Of a DNA stretch of 37,364 nt, positions 7,469 through 15,671 are shown piece after piece. The position numbers were made by a program, and so were the translations under genes. Numbering within the stretch: the first letter of the stretch is position 1; every line of letters begins with the position of its first letter. The notes under the pieces were generated by a model. That model searched no databases. It was not told the DNA's origin and worked only from the letters and a program-made list of their open reading frames with translations. The stretch comes from JANMEB01 sp041740495. Its GTDB lineage: Bacteria > Planctomycetota > Planctomycetia > Pirellulales > Pirellulaceae. Where the stretch lies: the NCBI GenBank assembly GCA_041740495.1, contig JBGSLW010000095.1:1-37364 (forward strand), in the 5' to 3' direction.

Positions 7469-8599
7469 ATGCGAATTAGCGCGTGTGAGCTGGTGGTGGT
7501 GGGTGTGGGGGGGGTGGGGAGCGCCGCGTTTTATGCGGCGGCGCGGAGTGGGATCGATGTGCTGGCGCTCGATCCCCATCCGGCCGGTCACGATCGGGGG
7601 AGTTCGCATGGTCAATCGCGGATGATCCGCGGGGCGTATTTCGAGCATCCCGACTACGTGCCGCTGGTCCTGGAGTCGTTCACCCGTTGGGAGGAGTTGG
7701 AACGAATCAGCGGGCGAACGCTCTTGCATCCAACCGGCGTGCTGGAGGTCGGCGATCCCGACGGCCCGATCATCCAAGGGATCTTGGCGAGCGCCCGCCA
7801 ACACAACTTGCCGCTGGAGGAGTTGACGCCTGTCCTAGCGGCGAAACGGTTTCCCCAATTCGCCGTGGGCGACCGGCAGGTTGCATTGTTCGAACAGCGA
7901 GCCGGCCTTCTTCGCGTGGAAGCGTGCGTGGAGACGCACATTGCCGGAGCGGTCGCCGCGGGAGGGCGGTTCGAATCGGGAACGCCGGTCGCGGCGATCG
8001 AACCGGTGGCAGGCGGCTACCGCATCGAGTCCAGTCGCGGATCGATTCGGTGCGAGAGAGTCGTGGTTGCCGGCGGGGCTTGGTCCGGCGACTTGTTGCC
8101 GTTTCTGCGGCCGTATCTTCAAGTCCGCCGCAAGCACCAGTATTGGTTCGCCATCCAGGATCCGCGCTACCGTCTGGACCAGGGTTCGCCGGCCTTCTAC
8201 TTCGCGACTTCCTTCGGTCATTTCTACGGGTTCCCCGCGATCGAGAGGGACTGCATCAAGATCGCGCAACATTCCGGCGGAGAGCCCGTCGTCGATCCGA
8301 CGCACGTGGACCGCGGGTTGGATCGGGACGATTTGCTTGTGGTGCAGAAGTTCGCGGCCGAGCATCTGGCGGGTCGGCCAGAGGCGCTGGTCGATCATAG
8401 TGTATGTATGTACACTATGTCGCCGGACGAGCATTTTATCGTCGATCGGCATCCAGAATGGCCGGGGGTGGCCTTTGTGGCCGGGCTGTCCGGTCACGGC
8501 TTCAAATTTGCGCCGGTCTTAGGCGACTTGCTGGTGCGGATCACCGCCGGCGAACGGGATTCGCGGCTCGATTTTTTGCGCCTGGCCCGATTCGCGTAA
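7469..8599 (+). CDS. FAD-dependent amine oxidase, monomeric sarcosine / N-methyltryptophan oxidase family
   Basis: 376-residue flavoenzyme. The dinucleotide-binding motif GVGGVG is at residues 12-17, and SHGQSRMIRGAYFE matches the family's SHG..R.IR motif. CMYTMSPDEHFIVD near residue 313 holds the cysteine that attaches FAD covalently in monomeric sarcosine oxidase, and GLSGHGFKFAP closes the FAD fold. The reaction is oxidative demethylation or oxidation of a secondary amine with release of hydrogen peroxide. The exact substrate (sarcosine, N-methyltryptophan, pipecolate or another) cannot be told. The start ATG lacks a strong ribosome site. It is flanked by repeat-rich spacers and has no obvious operon partner. 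Confidence 0.88.
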   Translation: MRISACELVVVGVGGVGSAAFYAAARSGIDVLALDPHPAGHDRGSSHGQSRMIRGAYFEHPDYVPLVLESFTRWEELERISGRTLLHPTGVLEVGDPDGPIIQGILASARQHNLPLEELTPVLAAKRFPQFAVGDRQVALFEQRAGLLRVEACVETHIAGAVAAGGRFESGTPVAAIEPVAGGYRIESSRGSIRCERVVVAGGAWSGDLLPFLRPYLQVRRKHQYWFAIQDPRYRLDQGSPAFYFATSFGHFYGFPAIERDCIKIAQHSGGEPVVDPTHVDRGLDRDDLLVVQKFAAEHLAGRPEALVDHSVCMYTMSPDEHFIVDRHPEWPGVAFVAGLSGHGFKFAPVLGDLLVRITAGERDSRLDFLRLARFA

Positions 8600-8611
8600 C
8601 GAGGAGCACAT

Positions 8612-8980
8612 CGTTTAGCGCCGAGCCGTAGTCCGCGGAGGCGACGGCTGAGGCGCACGGGATCGTTGACACGGCGCTTGTCCAGAGGTGGTTGCTGGCC
8701 GGCGCCTGCGCAGCTCCGCCTTGGCGGCGGAGTTGCTTCGGCTGGGCGTTAAACGAAGAGGGAGAGGAGCACATCGTTTAACGCCGAGCCGTAGTCCGCG
8801 GAGGCGACGGCTGGGGCGCACGGGATCGTTGACACGGCGCTTGTCCAGAGGGGGTTGCTGGCCGGCGCCTGCGCAGCTCCGCCTTGGCGGCGGAGCTGCT
8901 GCGGCTGGGCGTTAAACGAAGAGGGAGAGCAGCACATCGTTTAACGCCGAGCCGTAGTCCGCGGAGGCGACGGCTGAGGC
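8612..8980. repeat. 163-bp tandem units of the CGTTTAACGCC palindrome
   Basis: Units preceded by GAGGAGCACAT or GAGCAGCACAT start at 8601, 8764 and 8927, a period of exactly 163 bp. The first two are complete, each running from CGTTTAGCG/CGTTTAACG to GGGCGTTAAACG (ends at 8755 and 8918). The third (from 8938) is cut after GGAGGCGACGGCTGAGGCG, just before sthA. The copies are nearly identical, so the duplication is recent. The 8600-9031 spacer contains nothing else. Confidence 0.9.
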
Positions 8981-9031
8981 GTGCAGGGCTATATTGGGTC
9001 GCATGATGGTATCGGTCGTTCAAGGTGAGGT

Positions 9032-10417
9032 ATGACGGCGAAACGCGCGGATGTGGTTGTGATCGGATCGGGCCCTGGCGGCGAGGGGGCGGCGATGCAG
9101 TTGACCAAGTCCGGCAAGCGGGTGGTCTTGGTCGAAAAGTACCACCAGGTCGGCGGCGGCTGCACCCATTGGGGGACGATTCCCAGTAAAGCGCTGCGGG
9201 CGACGATCTCGCAATTAGTCGAGGCGGGGCACAATCCCCTGTTGGCCAAGAGCGGAATGCGGACCAACTGGTCGATGCCGGAGCTGCTGGCGCATGCCCA
9301 AGGCGTGATCGCTCGGCAGGTCCAGATGCGGCGGCATTACTACGAGAGGAACGACGTGGAGGTGATCCACGGCGAAGCCCGCCTGGCGGATGCCCGGACC
9401 GTGGTGGTCGACGACGGCTTGTCGATCGCGTGCGACGCCGTGGTGATCGCCACCGGCTCGCGTCCGTACCGGCCGGCCGAAGTCGACTTTGCGCACCCCC
9501 GGATTTTCGAGAGCGACACGATTCTGGGATTGGTCGATCAGCCGCGGACGATGACCGTGTACGGGGCGGGGATCGTCGGTTGCGAGTACGCCTCGATGTT
9601 CCGCAACCTGGACGTCAAGGTCAACCTGGTGAACGCTCGCGCCCGGTTGTTGGACTTTCTGGACGACGAAATCAGCGATGCGCTCAGCTACCATCTGCGG
9701 GAGCGGGGGATGGTGATCCGTCACAACGAAATGTTCCAACGGATCGAAGGGTGCGACGACGGCGTGATTCTGCATCTGGAGAGTGGGAAGCACATCAAGA
9801 CCGATATCCTGTTGTGGGCGGTGGGGCGGACCGGCAACAGCCAAGGGATGGGATTGGAGCGTCTGGGGATATCGGCCGACGGTCGGGGGTATCTGGCGGT
9901 TAATCAAGACTATCAGACTGCGGTTCCTCATATTTATGCGGTGGGCGACTTGATCGGGATGCCCTCGCTGGCGAGCGCCGCGTACACGCAAGGGCGGGCG
10001 GCCGCGATGGCGATTCTGGGGATCCCTCGGCCGGACCAGCCCGCTGGACTGATCCCCTCCGGGATTTACACCAGTCCGGAGATCAGCAGTATCGGGCGGA
10101 CCGAGCGCGATTTGACTGCGGCGAAGGTTCCCTACGAAGTCGGTCAAGCGCAGTTTCGGAATATTGCTCGGGCGCAGATCACCGGACAGACCGCGGGGAT
10201 GTTGAAGATTTTGTTCCATCGCGACACGCTGGAGTTGCTGGGGATTCATTGCTTTGGCGCGAATGCGTCGGAGATCATCCACATTGGGCAGGCCATCATG
10301 AGCCAACCATCGCCCCACAACAGCCTGCAGTTTTTCTTGAGCAATACCTTCAATTATCCGACGATGGCCGAGGCCTACCGCGTCGCGGCGCTCAACGGCT
10401 ACAACCGACTATTCTGA
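9032..10417 (+). CDS. sthA: Soluble pyridine nucleotide transhydrogenase (Si-specific)
   Basis: 461-residue flavoprotein that transfers hydride between NADPH and NAD+ (EC 1.6.1.1) in the cytoplasm, mostly to drain excess NADPH. It has the FAD motif GSGPGGEG near residue 12 and VGGGCTHWGTIPSKALR, where the second cysteine of the usual CxxxxC redox pair is threonine, as in E. coli SthA. The second nucleotide site is YGAGIVGCEYAS, with IRHNE and EGCDDGVI also shared with E. coli SthA. The second FAD contact is IYAVGDLIGMPSLASAAYTQGR. The ATG at 9032 follows GGTGAGG. The next gene starts ten bases after the stop and may be co-transcribed. Confidence 0.96.
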   Translation: MTAKRADVVVIGSGPGGEGAAMQLTKSGKRVVLVEKYHQVGGGCTHWGTIPSKALRATISQLVEAGHNPLLAKSGMRTNWSMPELLAHAQGVIARQVQMRRHYYERNDVEVIHGEARLADARTVVVDDGLSIACDAVVIATGSRPYRPAEVDFAHPRIFESDTILGLVDQPRTMTVYGAGIVGCEYASMFRNLDVKVNLVNARARLLDFLDDEISDALSYHLRERGMVIRHNEMFQRIEGCDDGVILHLESGKHIKTDILLWAVGRTGNSQGMGLERLGISADGRGYLAVNQDYQTAVPHIYAVGDLIGMPSLASAAYTQGRAAAMAILGIPRPDQPAGLIPSGIYTSPEISSIGRTERDLTAAKVPYEVGQAQFRNIARAQITGQTAGMLKILFHRDTLELLGIHCFGANASEIIHIGQAIMSQPSPHNSLQFFLSNTFNYPTMAEAYRVAALNGYNRLF

Positions 10418-10427
10418 AAGGGGCGGC

Positions 10428-11795
10428 ATGCACTCCCTCGTCAGCGGCTCCAGAGGAAACCCACCCTGGATCGTCCGGCCGTTGCCGGCCTGGCCCTATC
10501 TCGTCTGGGGATTGGGACTGGCGGCTTTCAAATACGGAGTTGAAGTTGCGGTCATCTGGGGAACGTCGCAAGTCATCTACTCGCCGCACGAGTTTCTGAT
10601 GCCGCTGCTGTCGGTCAAAGCTTCTGCGACGTCGAATTGTCCGAGTTGGGTGTTGGCGTTCATTCTCTTTTGGAGCTATCCGTTTTTTGTCGTCGCGCTC
10701 ATGCTGACCGCGCGGCGGTGTATCGATATGGGGAAATCCCCCTGGCTGGCGTTGTTACTTTTGATTCCGCTGGTGAACCTGGTCTTGATGGCCTTGTTTG
10801 CCGTTTGGCCAAGTGCAGCCGACAAGGCGAATCCAACCCTTCCCGACAAGATCGACTGCGATCCAACATCCGCCCGCAATCGCTGGCTCCAAGCGATTCT
10901 GGTGAGTCAGTTGGCGGGTGCCATCATCCTGGGTACCAGCGTTCTGGTGTTGCACGAGTACGGTATGGCGTTGTTTTTTGTGGCGCCTATGGTGATCGGC
11001 GTCATCAGCGGTTTTCTGGTAAGTCGCGATCGACCCAAGTTGGCGGACTCGCTGGCGGCCTCCCTGTTGTCGCTGGCGATTGGATTGGGACTGGTATTTG
11101 CGATCGGCATGGAAGGAGCGATTTGCCTGGTGATGGCGGCTCCCCTCGTAGGAATCACCGCATTACTGGGAGGGTGGTTCGGGCATGTTCTAGCGTTTTC
11201 CACGTTCGACAAAAGTTACTCCAGTTTGGCAATCGTCTTGCCTTTGGTGCTCTTGGCGGATGCGACAAGATCGTCGCGCCAAATCCGGGAAGTCTTGACC
11301 ACGCGCGAGATCGATGCGCCACCGAAAGTGGTCTGGAACGTCGTGCTGGAGTTCCCCCCGCTTGAGGAAAAGCCGGGCGGATTGTTTCGCTGGGGTGTGG
11401 CGTATCCGATCCGAGCCCGCATCGAGGGGAGTGGTGTGGGCGCGGTGCGGTACTGTGAATTCTCAACCGGTGCATTTGTCGAGCCGATCACGGCTTGGAA
11501 CCCTCCCGAACGATTGGGCTTCGACGTCGCGCAACAGCCCGACCCGTTGACGGAACTCAGCCCTTATCGCGGGATCCATCCTCCGCATTTGGATGGCTTT
11601 CTTCGCTCTGAGCGCGGCGAATTTCGCCTGGTTCGTTTGCCGGATGGTCGCACGCGATTGGAGGGTCGCACATGGTACTCGATCGACATGCAGCCGATTC
11701 ACTATTGGCAAGTCTGGTGCGATCAGATCATCCACTCGATTCACGATCGCGTGCTAAGCCATATCGAAGCGGTCGCCGAGCGCCAGATGCGTTGA
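10428..11795 (+). CDS. Membrane protein with DUF805-like N-terminus and SRPBCC-like C-terminus
   Basis: 455-residue protein, ATG preceded by GAAAGGGG, ten bases after sthA. The first 125 residues look like DUF805: a helix, then LTARRCIDMGKSPWLALLLL and a further helix, matching the ARR..D.G.s.W signature. Residues about 155-285 add further helices. From about residue 290 (TREIDAPPKVVWNVV) the protein becomes soluble and resembles an SRPBCC/polyketide-cyclase fold, ending in a long amphipathic helix (QIIHSIHDRVLSHIEAV). That domain usually binds a hydrophobic ligand. I do not recognise a characterised homologue. The fusion suggests a membrane-tethered lipid- or ligand-binding domain, which is inference. 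Confidence 0.65.
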   Translation: MHSLVSGSRGNPPWIVRPLPAWPYLVWGLGLAAFKYGVEVAVIWGTSQVIYSPHEFLMPLLSVKASATSNCPSWVLAFILFWSYPFFVVALMLTARRCIDMGKSPWLALLLLIPLVNLVLMALFAVWPSAADKANPTLPDKIDCDPTSARNRWLQAILVSQLAGAIILGTSVLVLHEYGMALFFVAPMVIGVISGFLVSRDRPKLADSLAASLLSLAIGLGLVFAIGMEGAICLVMAAPLVGITALLGGWFGHVLAFSTFDKSYSSLAIVLPLVLLADATRSSRQIREVLTTREIDAPPKVVWNVVLEFPPLEEKPGGLFRWGVAYPIRARIEGSGVGAVRYCEFSTGAFVEPITAWNPPERLGFDVAQQPDPLTELSPYRGIHPPHLDGFLRSERGEFRLVRLPDGRTRLEGRTWYSIDMQPIHYWQVWCDQIIHSIHDRVLSHIEAVAERQMR

Positions 11796-11800
11796 TCTGA

Positions 11801-11884
11801 GTGGCACGACGCTCCGCGTCGCGTCTTCAGGCGCCCATCTTCCGGTGAATTGTCTGGGAAACGCAATGCGGAGCGTCGCACCAC
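11801..11884. repeat. Imperfect inverted repeat downstream of the DUF805-SRPBCC gene
   Basis: The arms GTGGCACGACGCTCCGC (11801-11817) and GCGGAGCGTCGCACCAC (11868-11884) are complementary except for one position, with about 50 bp between them. The element could act as a transcription barrier between convergent genes. The rest of the spacer to 12227 carries two loose copies of CTCACTTGCT-GCGC-GCG-GCTGGT (near 12066 and 12158) and no gene. Confidence 0.6.
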
Positions 11885-12227
11885 GCGGTCTTTCAACGGC
11901 TCTGCCAGAAGCGATTTCAAAACCGGCAAATACCAGCACGCGGCGCCAGGTTTGAAGTTGCGCGATTCGACATTTGTCGGCTGTTCGACCTGCAATTTCG
12001 GCCAAATTACTAGCTCGACGTGCGAGCGAGTGGGTCGCTGGTCACGACGCGTAAACCCTCGCGACTCACTTGCTTGCGCCGCGTGCTGGTATCCAATCGC
12101 AACTTCAAAAAGCGCAAGCCAGTCGGATCGTTACCGCTATTCACGCACGATTCTACTCACTTGCTGGCGCTGCGAGCTGGTCTTACAACCGCTGCTAATA
12201 GGGTTGGCTTTGTCGGCAATCGGGCCT

Positions 12228-12974
12228 TCAATCGGTCAGCACCACGGATTGGACAAGACCGTCCCGGATCACTGCCAGTTCCAGCGGGATCTCGGTTGGC
12301 AATTGCGTGAGCAGGCGGTGCAGGTCATCGACGCCGGAGACGAGGCGATCGTTGACCGCCACGATCAAATCTCCCGCCAACAATCCGGCTCGGGCCGCCG
12401 GGCCCCGCGGATCGATCTCGGCGATCCGGACTCCGCGATCGGAGATCAAGTCGTTGGCGCGGATCACCTGGCGGCTCAACGCGACGCTGCTGCCGGCGAT
12501 GCCTAGACGCCGCCGGCGGACTCGCCCATGCCCCGCAATTTCTTCCACCACCCACCGGGCGGTCGCCGAGGGGACGGCGAACCCGATTCCCTGGGCGATT
12601 GCGATCGACGGCAGTTCCCGAGCACGGATTTGGACCAAGGCCAGATCGGTGGCGGGATCGTCACCCAAAACACGCCCCGACAGCTGGTCGCCGTCGGTAG
12701 TCTCCGCCACCAGTTCGGGCCGTCCGGCCACGACATGGCTATTCGTCAGAACCATCCCGTCGGGGGAGATGATAAACCCGGAGCCCGATCCGGCGGGGCG
12801 GTGACCCGGCAAGCCGCGCAGCGAGACGACGGCCGGCGAAACTTCTTCCACGACAGAGACCACCGCCCGCGAGTAGGCATCCAACAAATCGGCGTCGCCG
12901 TCACCTTGGGGTGCCCGCGAGCTGTTCCGGCGATCGCCGTCGGACACCCATTGGAAATTCGCAATCGGATCCAT
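12228..12974 (-). CDS. HtrA/DegQ-like protease homologue lacking the catalytic-serine segment, with PDZ domain
   Basis: 248 residues from the ATG at 12974 (GGGAG upstream); the frame is open to 13037 without a better start. The N-terminal half is trypsin-like S1C: GSGSGFIISPDGMVLTNSHV with the catalytic His at 80, and DPATDLALV with the Asp at 110. The sequence then jumps from ELPSIAI straight to AQGIGFAVPSATARWVV, which in HtrA proteins lies after the GNSGGPL motif. About 60-70 residues including the catalytic serine are absent, in frame. A C-terminal PDZ domain follows (GVRIAEIDPRGPAARAGLLAGDLIVAVND). No signal peptide is seen. It is probably proteolytically dead and may be a PDZ adaptor or a decaying gene. 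Confidence 0.82.
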   Translation of the reverse strand: MDPIANFQWVSDGDRRNSSRAPQGDGDADLLDAYSRAVVSVVEEVSPAVVSLRGLPGHRPAGSGSGFIISPDGMVLTNSHVVAGRPELVAETTDGDQLSGRVLGDDPATDLALVQIRARELPSIAIAQGIGFAVPSATARWVVEEIAGHGRVRRRRLGIAGSSVALSRQVIRANDLISDRGVRIAEIDPRGPAARAGLLAGDLIVAVNDRLVSGVDDLHRLLTQLPTEIPLELAVIRDGLVQSVVLTD

Positions 12975-13142
12975 AGTTGTTACTCCCTGGCATTCGCTGA
13001 AATGGCGGCCACTCCGCCAAGCATCGGAATGCGGCACCGGCCGCCGGCGCAGAACCGCTGCCGAAAATGTTTACATTCGCGGTCGCCGCGGCAAGTTTCC
13101 GCTAGAAAGTTCGCGAATGTGCGGCCGGGACATCGATTCGGA

Positions 13143-13172
13143 TTGGATTGATTCCGGGAAGCGCGATACGAT
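13143..13172 (+). promoter_or_regulatory. Possible sigma-70-type promoter of the selenoprotein gene
   Basis: TTGGAT (13143-13148) and TACGAT (13167-13172) are 18 bases apart, about 50 bases upstream of the start codon. Planctomycete promoters are poorly conserved, so this is tentative. Confidence 0.25.
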
Positions 13173-13223
13173 GACAGCAGATCAGGTTTGGTTCCGTTTC
13201 TAACGTTTTTTGAACTGGAGTGA

Positions 13224-13658
13224 ATGATGAAGAGAGCTGGAATATGGGTTGCGGCGGCCTTGGTCGCTGTGACCTGGGTCGGCTGCACCAAGCAGCCGGA
13301 GGCACCGTCGGGAACGCCCGCCGGCGCCAATCCGCCCAAAGGAGCGTCCGAAGCAGAGGTCGGCGGAAAGAAAGTTTCCGAGGCGAAGCCGGGCGACAAT
13401 ATGGCGGCCGATTCAGGCGACGCCAGCGGTTACGTGCAAGTCAAGCTCAGCGTCCCCAACATGACGTGAGGGGGGTGTGCCGCTGCGGTCCGCAGCGATT
13501 TGCAAAAGGTGGACGGGATCATCGACATTGAAACCGACATCGAAAATCGAACTTGCAGTTTTTCCGTGACCAAACCTGATCTCGATTACAAGGCAAAACT
13601 GGACGAGTTCGCCAAGACGAATTCGCATATCAAGGATTACTCGATTCAGCAACCGTAA
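13224..13658 (+). CDS. Putative selenocysteine-containing HMA-domain lipoprotein (UGA at 13467-13469 read through)
   Basis: 144 residues if the in-frame TGA is decoded as selenocysteine (residue 82). MMKRAGIWVAAALVAVTWVGC is a lipoprotein signal with lipobox VGC, so the mature protein is a membrane-anchored lipoprotein. A Pro/Gly/Lys-rich linker leads to YVQVKLSVPNMT-U-GGCAAAV, where U stands in the first cysteine position of the heavy-metal-associated MTCGGC motif. The frame continues RSDLQKVDGIIDIETDIE and KLDEFAKTNSHIKDYSI, completing a beta-alpha-beta-beta-alpha-beta HMA fold before TAA. GGAG precedes the start; ATG at 13224 or 13227 are both possible. A SECIS-like hairpin follows the UGA and a terminator follows the TAA. 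The alternative is a nonsense-mutated HMA gene of 81 codons, but the hairpin and the intact downstream frame argue against this. A role in metal binding or redox at the membrane is inferred. Confidence 0.85.
13467..13497 (+). promoter_or_regulatory. SECIS-like element with recoded UGA
   Basis: After UGA (13467-13469) come eleven bases, then a perfect 7-bp stem CGCTGCG/CGCAGCG (13481-13487 and 13491-13497). The loop is GTC, or GGTCC if the closing G-C pair opens. The apical GGUC resembles the SelB-binding loop of the E. coli fdhF SECIS, and the loop lies about 17 bases past the UGA, inside the coding region, as expected for bacterial elements. The fold was done by eye. Confidence 0.75.
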
Positions 13659-13683
13659 GTTGCACCCAAAGGGTCGATCCCAG

Positions 13684-13720
13684 ACTCCGCTCGGGCTACA
13701 GCCAGGGCGGAGTTTTTTTT
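13684..13720 (+). terminator. Rho-independent terminator of the selenoprotein gene
   Basis: Stem ACTCCGC (13684-13690) pairs with GCGGAGT (13707-13713) and runs directly into a tract of eight T (to 13720). It begins 26 bases after the TAA at 13658. Its position supports the gene ending at 13658 and not at the UGA at 13469. Confidence 0.85.
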
Positions 13721-13928
13721 CGCGGAAGGCAGAGGAGGGGAAGAGGAGGACAGGAAAGTAACGGACAGGAAGATAGGAAGAGGGGATGGGGAAGGAGGGA
13801 GAGAGCGGGGTAGAAAAAATTTGGGAAGACGAATGGGAGGTGGGGCTTGCGGAAGAGAGGAAGGACTTGAGGAAGAGAAGTAGAACTTGGAGAAGCATCG
13901 TGGAATGATGGTGGACGTGATGTGGATT
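13721..13928. other. Purine-rich spacer
   Basis: About 180 bases consist almost only of G and A on the plus strand, with GGACAGGAAA-like words as in the spacer after apgM. No gene is apparent. Such polypurine tracts can form unusual DNA structures. It lies between the terminator and the 3' end of the convergent Nif3-like gene. Confidence 0.6.
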
Positions 13929-14717
13929 CTAGAGGCGGGTGAGCGGATCGGATTCGCGGAGGCTGGGCCACGTGGATACGTGCGGGAACGCGCCGGCCAG
14001 TTCTTGGGCGAGTTTCTCCATGGCGAAGCGTTCGCTGGCGTAGTGGCCGATCAATACCAGGCTCACGCCGCGGGCGCGACATTCCAGCGCGGTGTGAAAG
14101 TTGGACTCGCCTGTGAGAAAGGTATCGCAGCCTGCCGCACAGGCAGCTTCCAACAGCGAGCCTCCGCTGCCGCAGGCGACAGCGATCGAACGGATGGGGG
14201 TATCGAGCGGACCCGCGACGTCGATTTGTTTGAGGGCTAACGACGATTTGAGGAATTCGGCAAATCGCAGCAGCGGCATTTCCGCGGGCAGCTCGCCGAT
14301 TCGGCCGGTTCCCACCGCCGGTTGATCGGGCAAGGGAGTGAGCGGCCGCAAGTCCTGCAGTCCGATCCGCGCGGCGAGCTGCTGGTTGATTCCGGTGCGG
14401 GTCGAGTCGAAACGGGTATGAGCGCTATACACCGCGATGCCGGCGCGGGCCAGTTGCCACACGAGTCGCCCCGGCGTCGTGGTCGTGGTGATGCGGCTCA
14501 GCGGGTGAAAGGGGAGCGGATGATGGGAGATGATCAGTTGGGCGCCGCGCTCGACCGCTTCGGCCGTCGATTCCGGGGTGATCGTCAGGCAGGTCATCAG
14601 ACGAGTGACGTCGGTATCAGGATCTCCGACCAAGAGCCCGGTGTTGTCCCAATCCTCGGCCAATTCGCAAGGCGCGAGTTGATCGAGAAAGTCGCAGATC
14701 TGGCGGATCGAGGTCAT
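13929..14717 (-). CDS. Nif3-like dinuclear metal centre protein (DUF34/YbgI family)
   Basis: 262 residues, ATG at 14717. The family motifs are all present: DNTGLLVGDP near residue 24, the metal-binding SHHPLPFHP near 64, YSAHTRFD near 96 and C-terminal GHYASERFAMEKLA. GCDTFLTGESNFH is the usual GxD.fiTGE..hH segment with the final histidine. Family members form toroidal hexamers with two metal ions per subunit; a GTP cyclohydrolase-like or chaperone role has been proposed, but no function is settled. This is the short type without the inserted PII-like domain. It stands alone on the minus strand, with a sugar-isomerase-like gene divergent to it. Confidence 0.92.
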   Translation of the reverse strand: MTSIRQICDFLDQLAPCELAEDWDNTGLLVGDPDTDVTRLMTCLTITPESTAEAVERGAQLIISHHPLPFHPLSRITTTTTPGRLVWQLARAGIAVYSAHTRFDSTRTGINQQLAARIGLQDLRPLTPLPDQPAVGTGRIGELPAEMPLLRFAEFLKSSLALKQIDVAGPLDTPIRSIAVACGSGGSLLEAACAAGCDTFLTGESNFHTALECRARGVSLVLIGHYASERFAMEKLAQELAGAFPHVSTWPSLRESDPLTRL

Positions 14718-14873
14718 ACGAGGCTCCGGACGGGTTTTCGATTTCGCTTGGCCGCGATTATCATACGCCGAGTCGACCCGCTATATAACCGTCCGCTGCA
14801 AGCATAAAGTGTAGAACAGTTGTCCTCAACTGTTCGGGTTGCCGGCGCGTACGCCTGTAGCTAACGGTTCAAC

Positions 14874-15671
14874 ATGAAGGGAGCAACGGTGCTGCGTTTG
14901 CGATTGGGATTGAATTTGGAATCGCTGCAGCAACCGCTGCGGCAGGGGTTGGAGTCTGCAGCGCGCCTGGGCGTTGAAGGGGTCGAGATCAATGCGCGGA
15001 CGGAGTTGCCCGCGGCGGAGATGTCGCAGACGGCGATCCGCCAAATCCGGAAGTGGCTGAGCGATCGGAACTTGCGGGTATGTTCGTTGTCGTATCCGAC
15101 GCGGCGCGGATACGCCGAGGCGACGGAGTTGGAACGGCGTGTCGAAGGAACCAAAGCGGCGATGAGATTGGCGTACGAACTGGGTGCGCGACTGGTGGTT
15201 AACCGGCTCGGCGATTTGCCTGAGGATCGCGCGTCGCCGGAGTATCGCCTGATGCGGGAAGCGCTGACCGATCTCGGCCAATACGGGATGCGGGCAGGTG
15301 CGACGTTGGCGGTTCGCACGGGACCACAGTCGGGGGACCAGTTGGTGGGCTTGCTGGGAGATCTTCCGGAGGGATCGCTCGCGATCGACTTCGATCCGGC
15401 GGGATTGATTGTGCACACCCATTCGCCGGGCGAGGCGATTCAAGCCTTGGCGCCGTGGGTTGCGTCGGTTCGAGCTTGCGACGCGGTGCGGGACCTCTCG
15501 CAGGGACGAGCGGTCGCCGTGCCATTGGGGCGGGGTTCGGTGGACTTCGCCGAGTTGTTTAGCGTCCTGGAACGACAGCAGTTCTCCGGTTACATCCTAG
15601 TGGAGGGACAGCCGCCGGAACCCGAACAACGAGTCGCCGACGGAATCGCTTATCTCAAGAGCCTGTTTTGA
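14874..15671 (+). CDS. Sugar phosphate isomerase/epimerase-like TIM-barrel protein
   Basis: 265 residues. It has the pattern of the xylose-isomerase-like TIM barrel (AP endonuclease 2 family): LRLGLNLESL, LGVEGVEINAR, LRVCSLSYPTRRGYA, AYELGARLVVNRLGD, ATLAVRTG, LAIDFDPAGLIV, VASVRACDAV, GSVDFAELFSVL and GYILVEGQ, one per barrel strand. Members usually isomerise sugars or inositols using a divalent metal. The typical metal ligands are partly altered here (AVRTG in place of the E-containing strand), so activity is uncertain. GGGAG sits ahead of an in-frame GTG at 14889, which may be the real start. The gene overlaps the convergent hypothetical gene by 17 bases. Confidence 0.8.
   Translation: MKGATVLRLRLGLNLESLQQPLRQGLESAARLGVEGVEINARTELPAAEMSQTAIRQIRKWLSDRNLRVCSLSYPTRRGYAEATELERRVEGTKAAMRLAYELGARLVVNRLGDLPEDRASPEYRLMREALTDLGQYGMRAGATLAVRTGPQSGDQLVGLLGDLPEGSLAIDFDPAGLIVHTHSPGEAIQALAPWVASVRACDAVRDLSQGRAVAVPLGRGSVDFAELFSVLERQQFSGYILVEGQPPEPEQRVADGIAYLKSLF

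Noticed and set aside
13224..13469. Short 81-residue lipoprotein ending at the TGA
   Set aside because: It would stop in the middle of the HMA metal motif; the frame after it is HMA-like, and SECIS and terminator positions support read-through.
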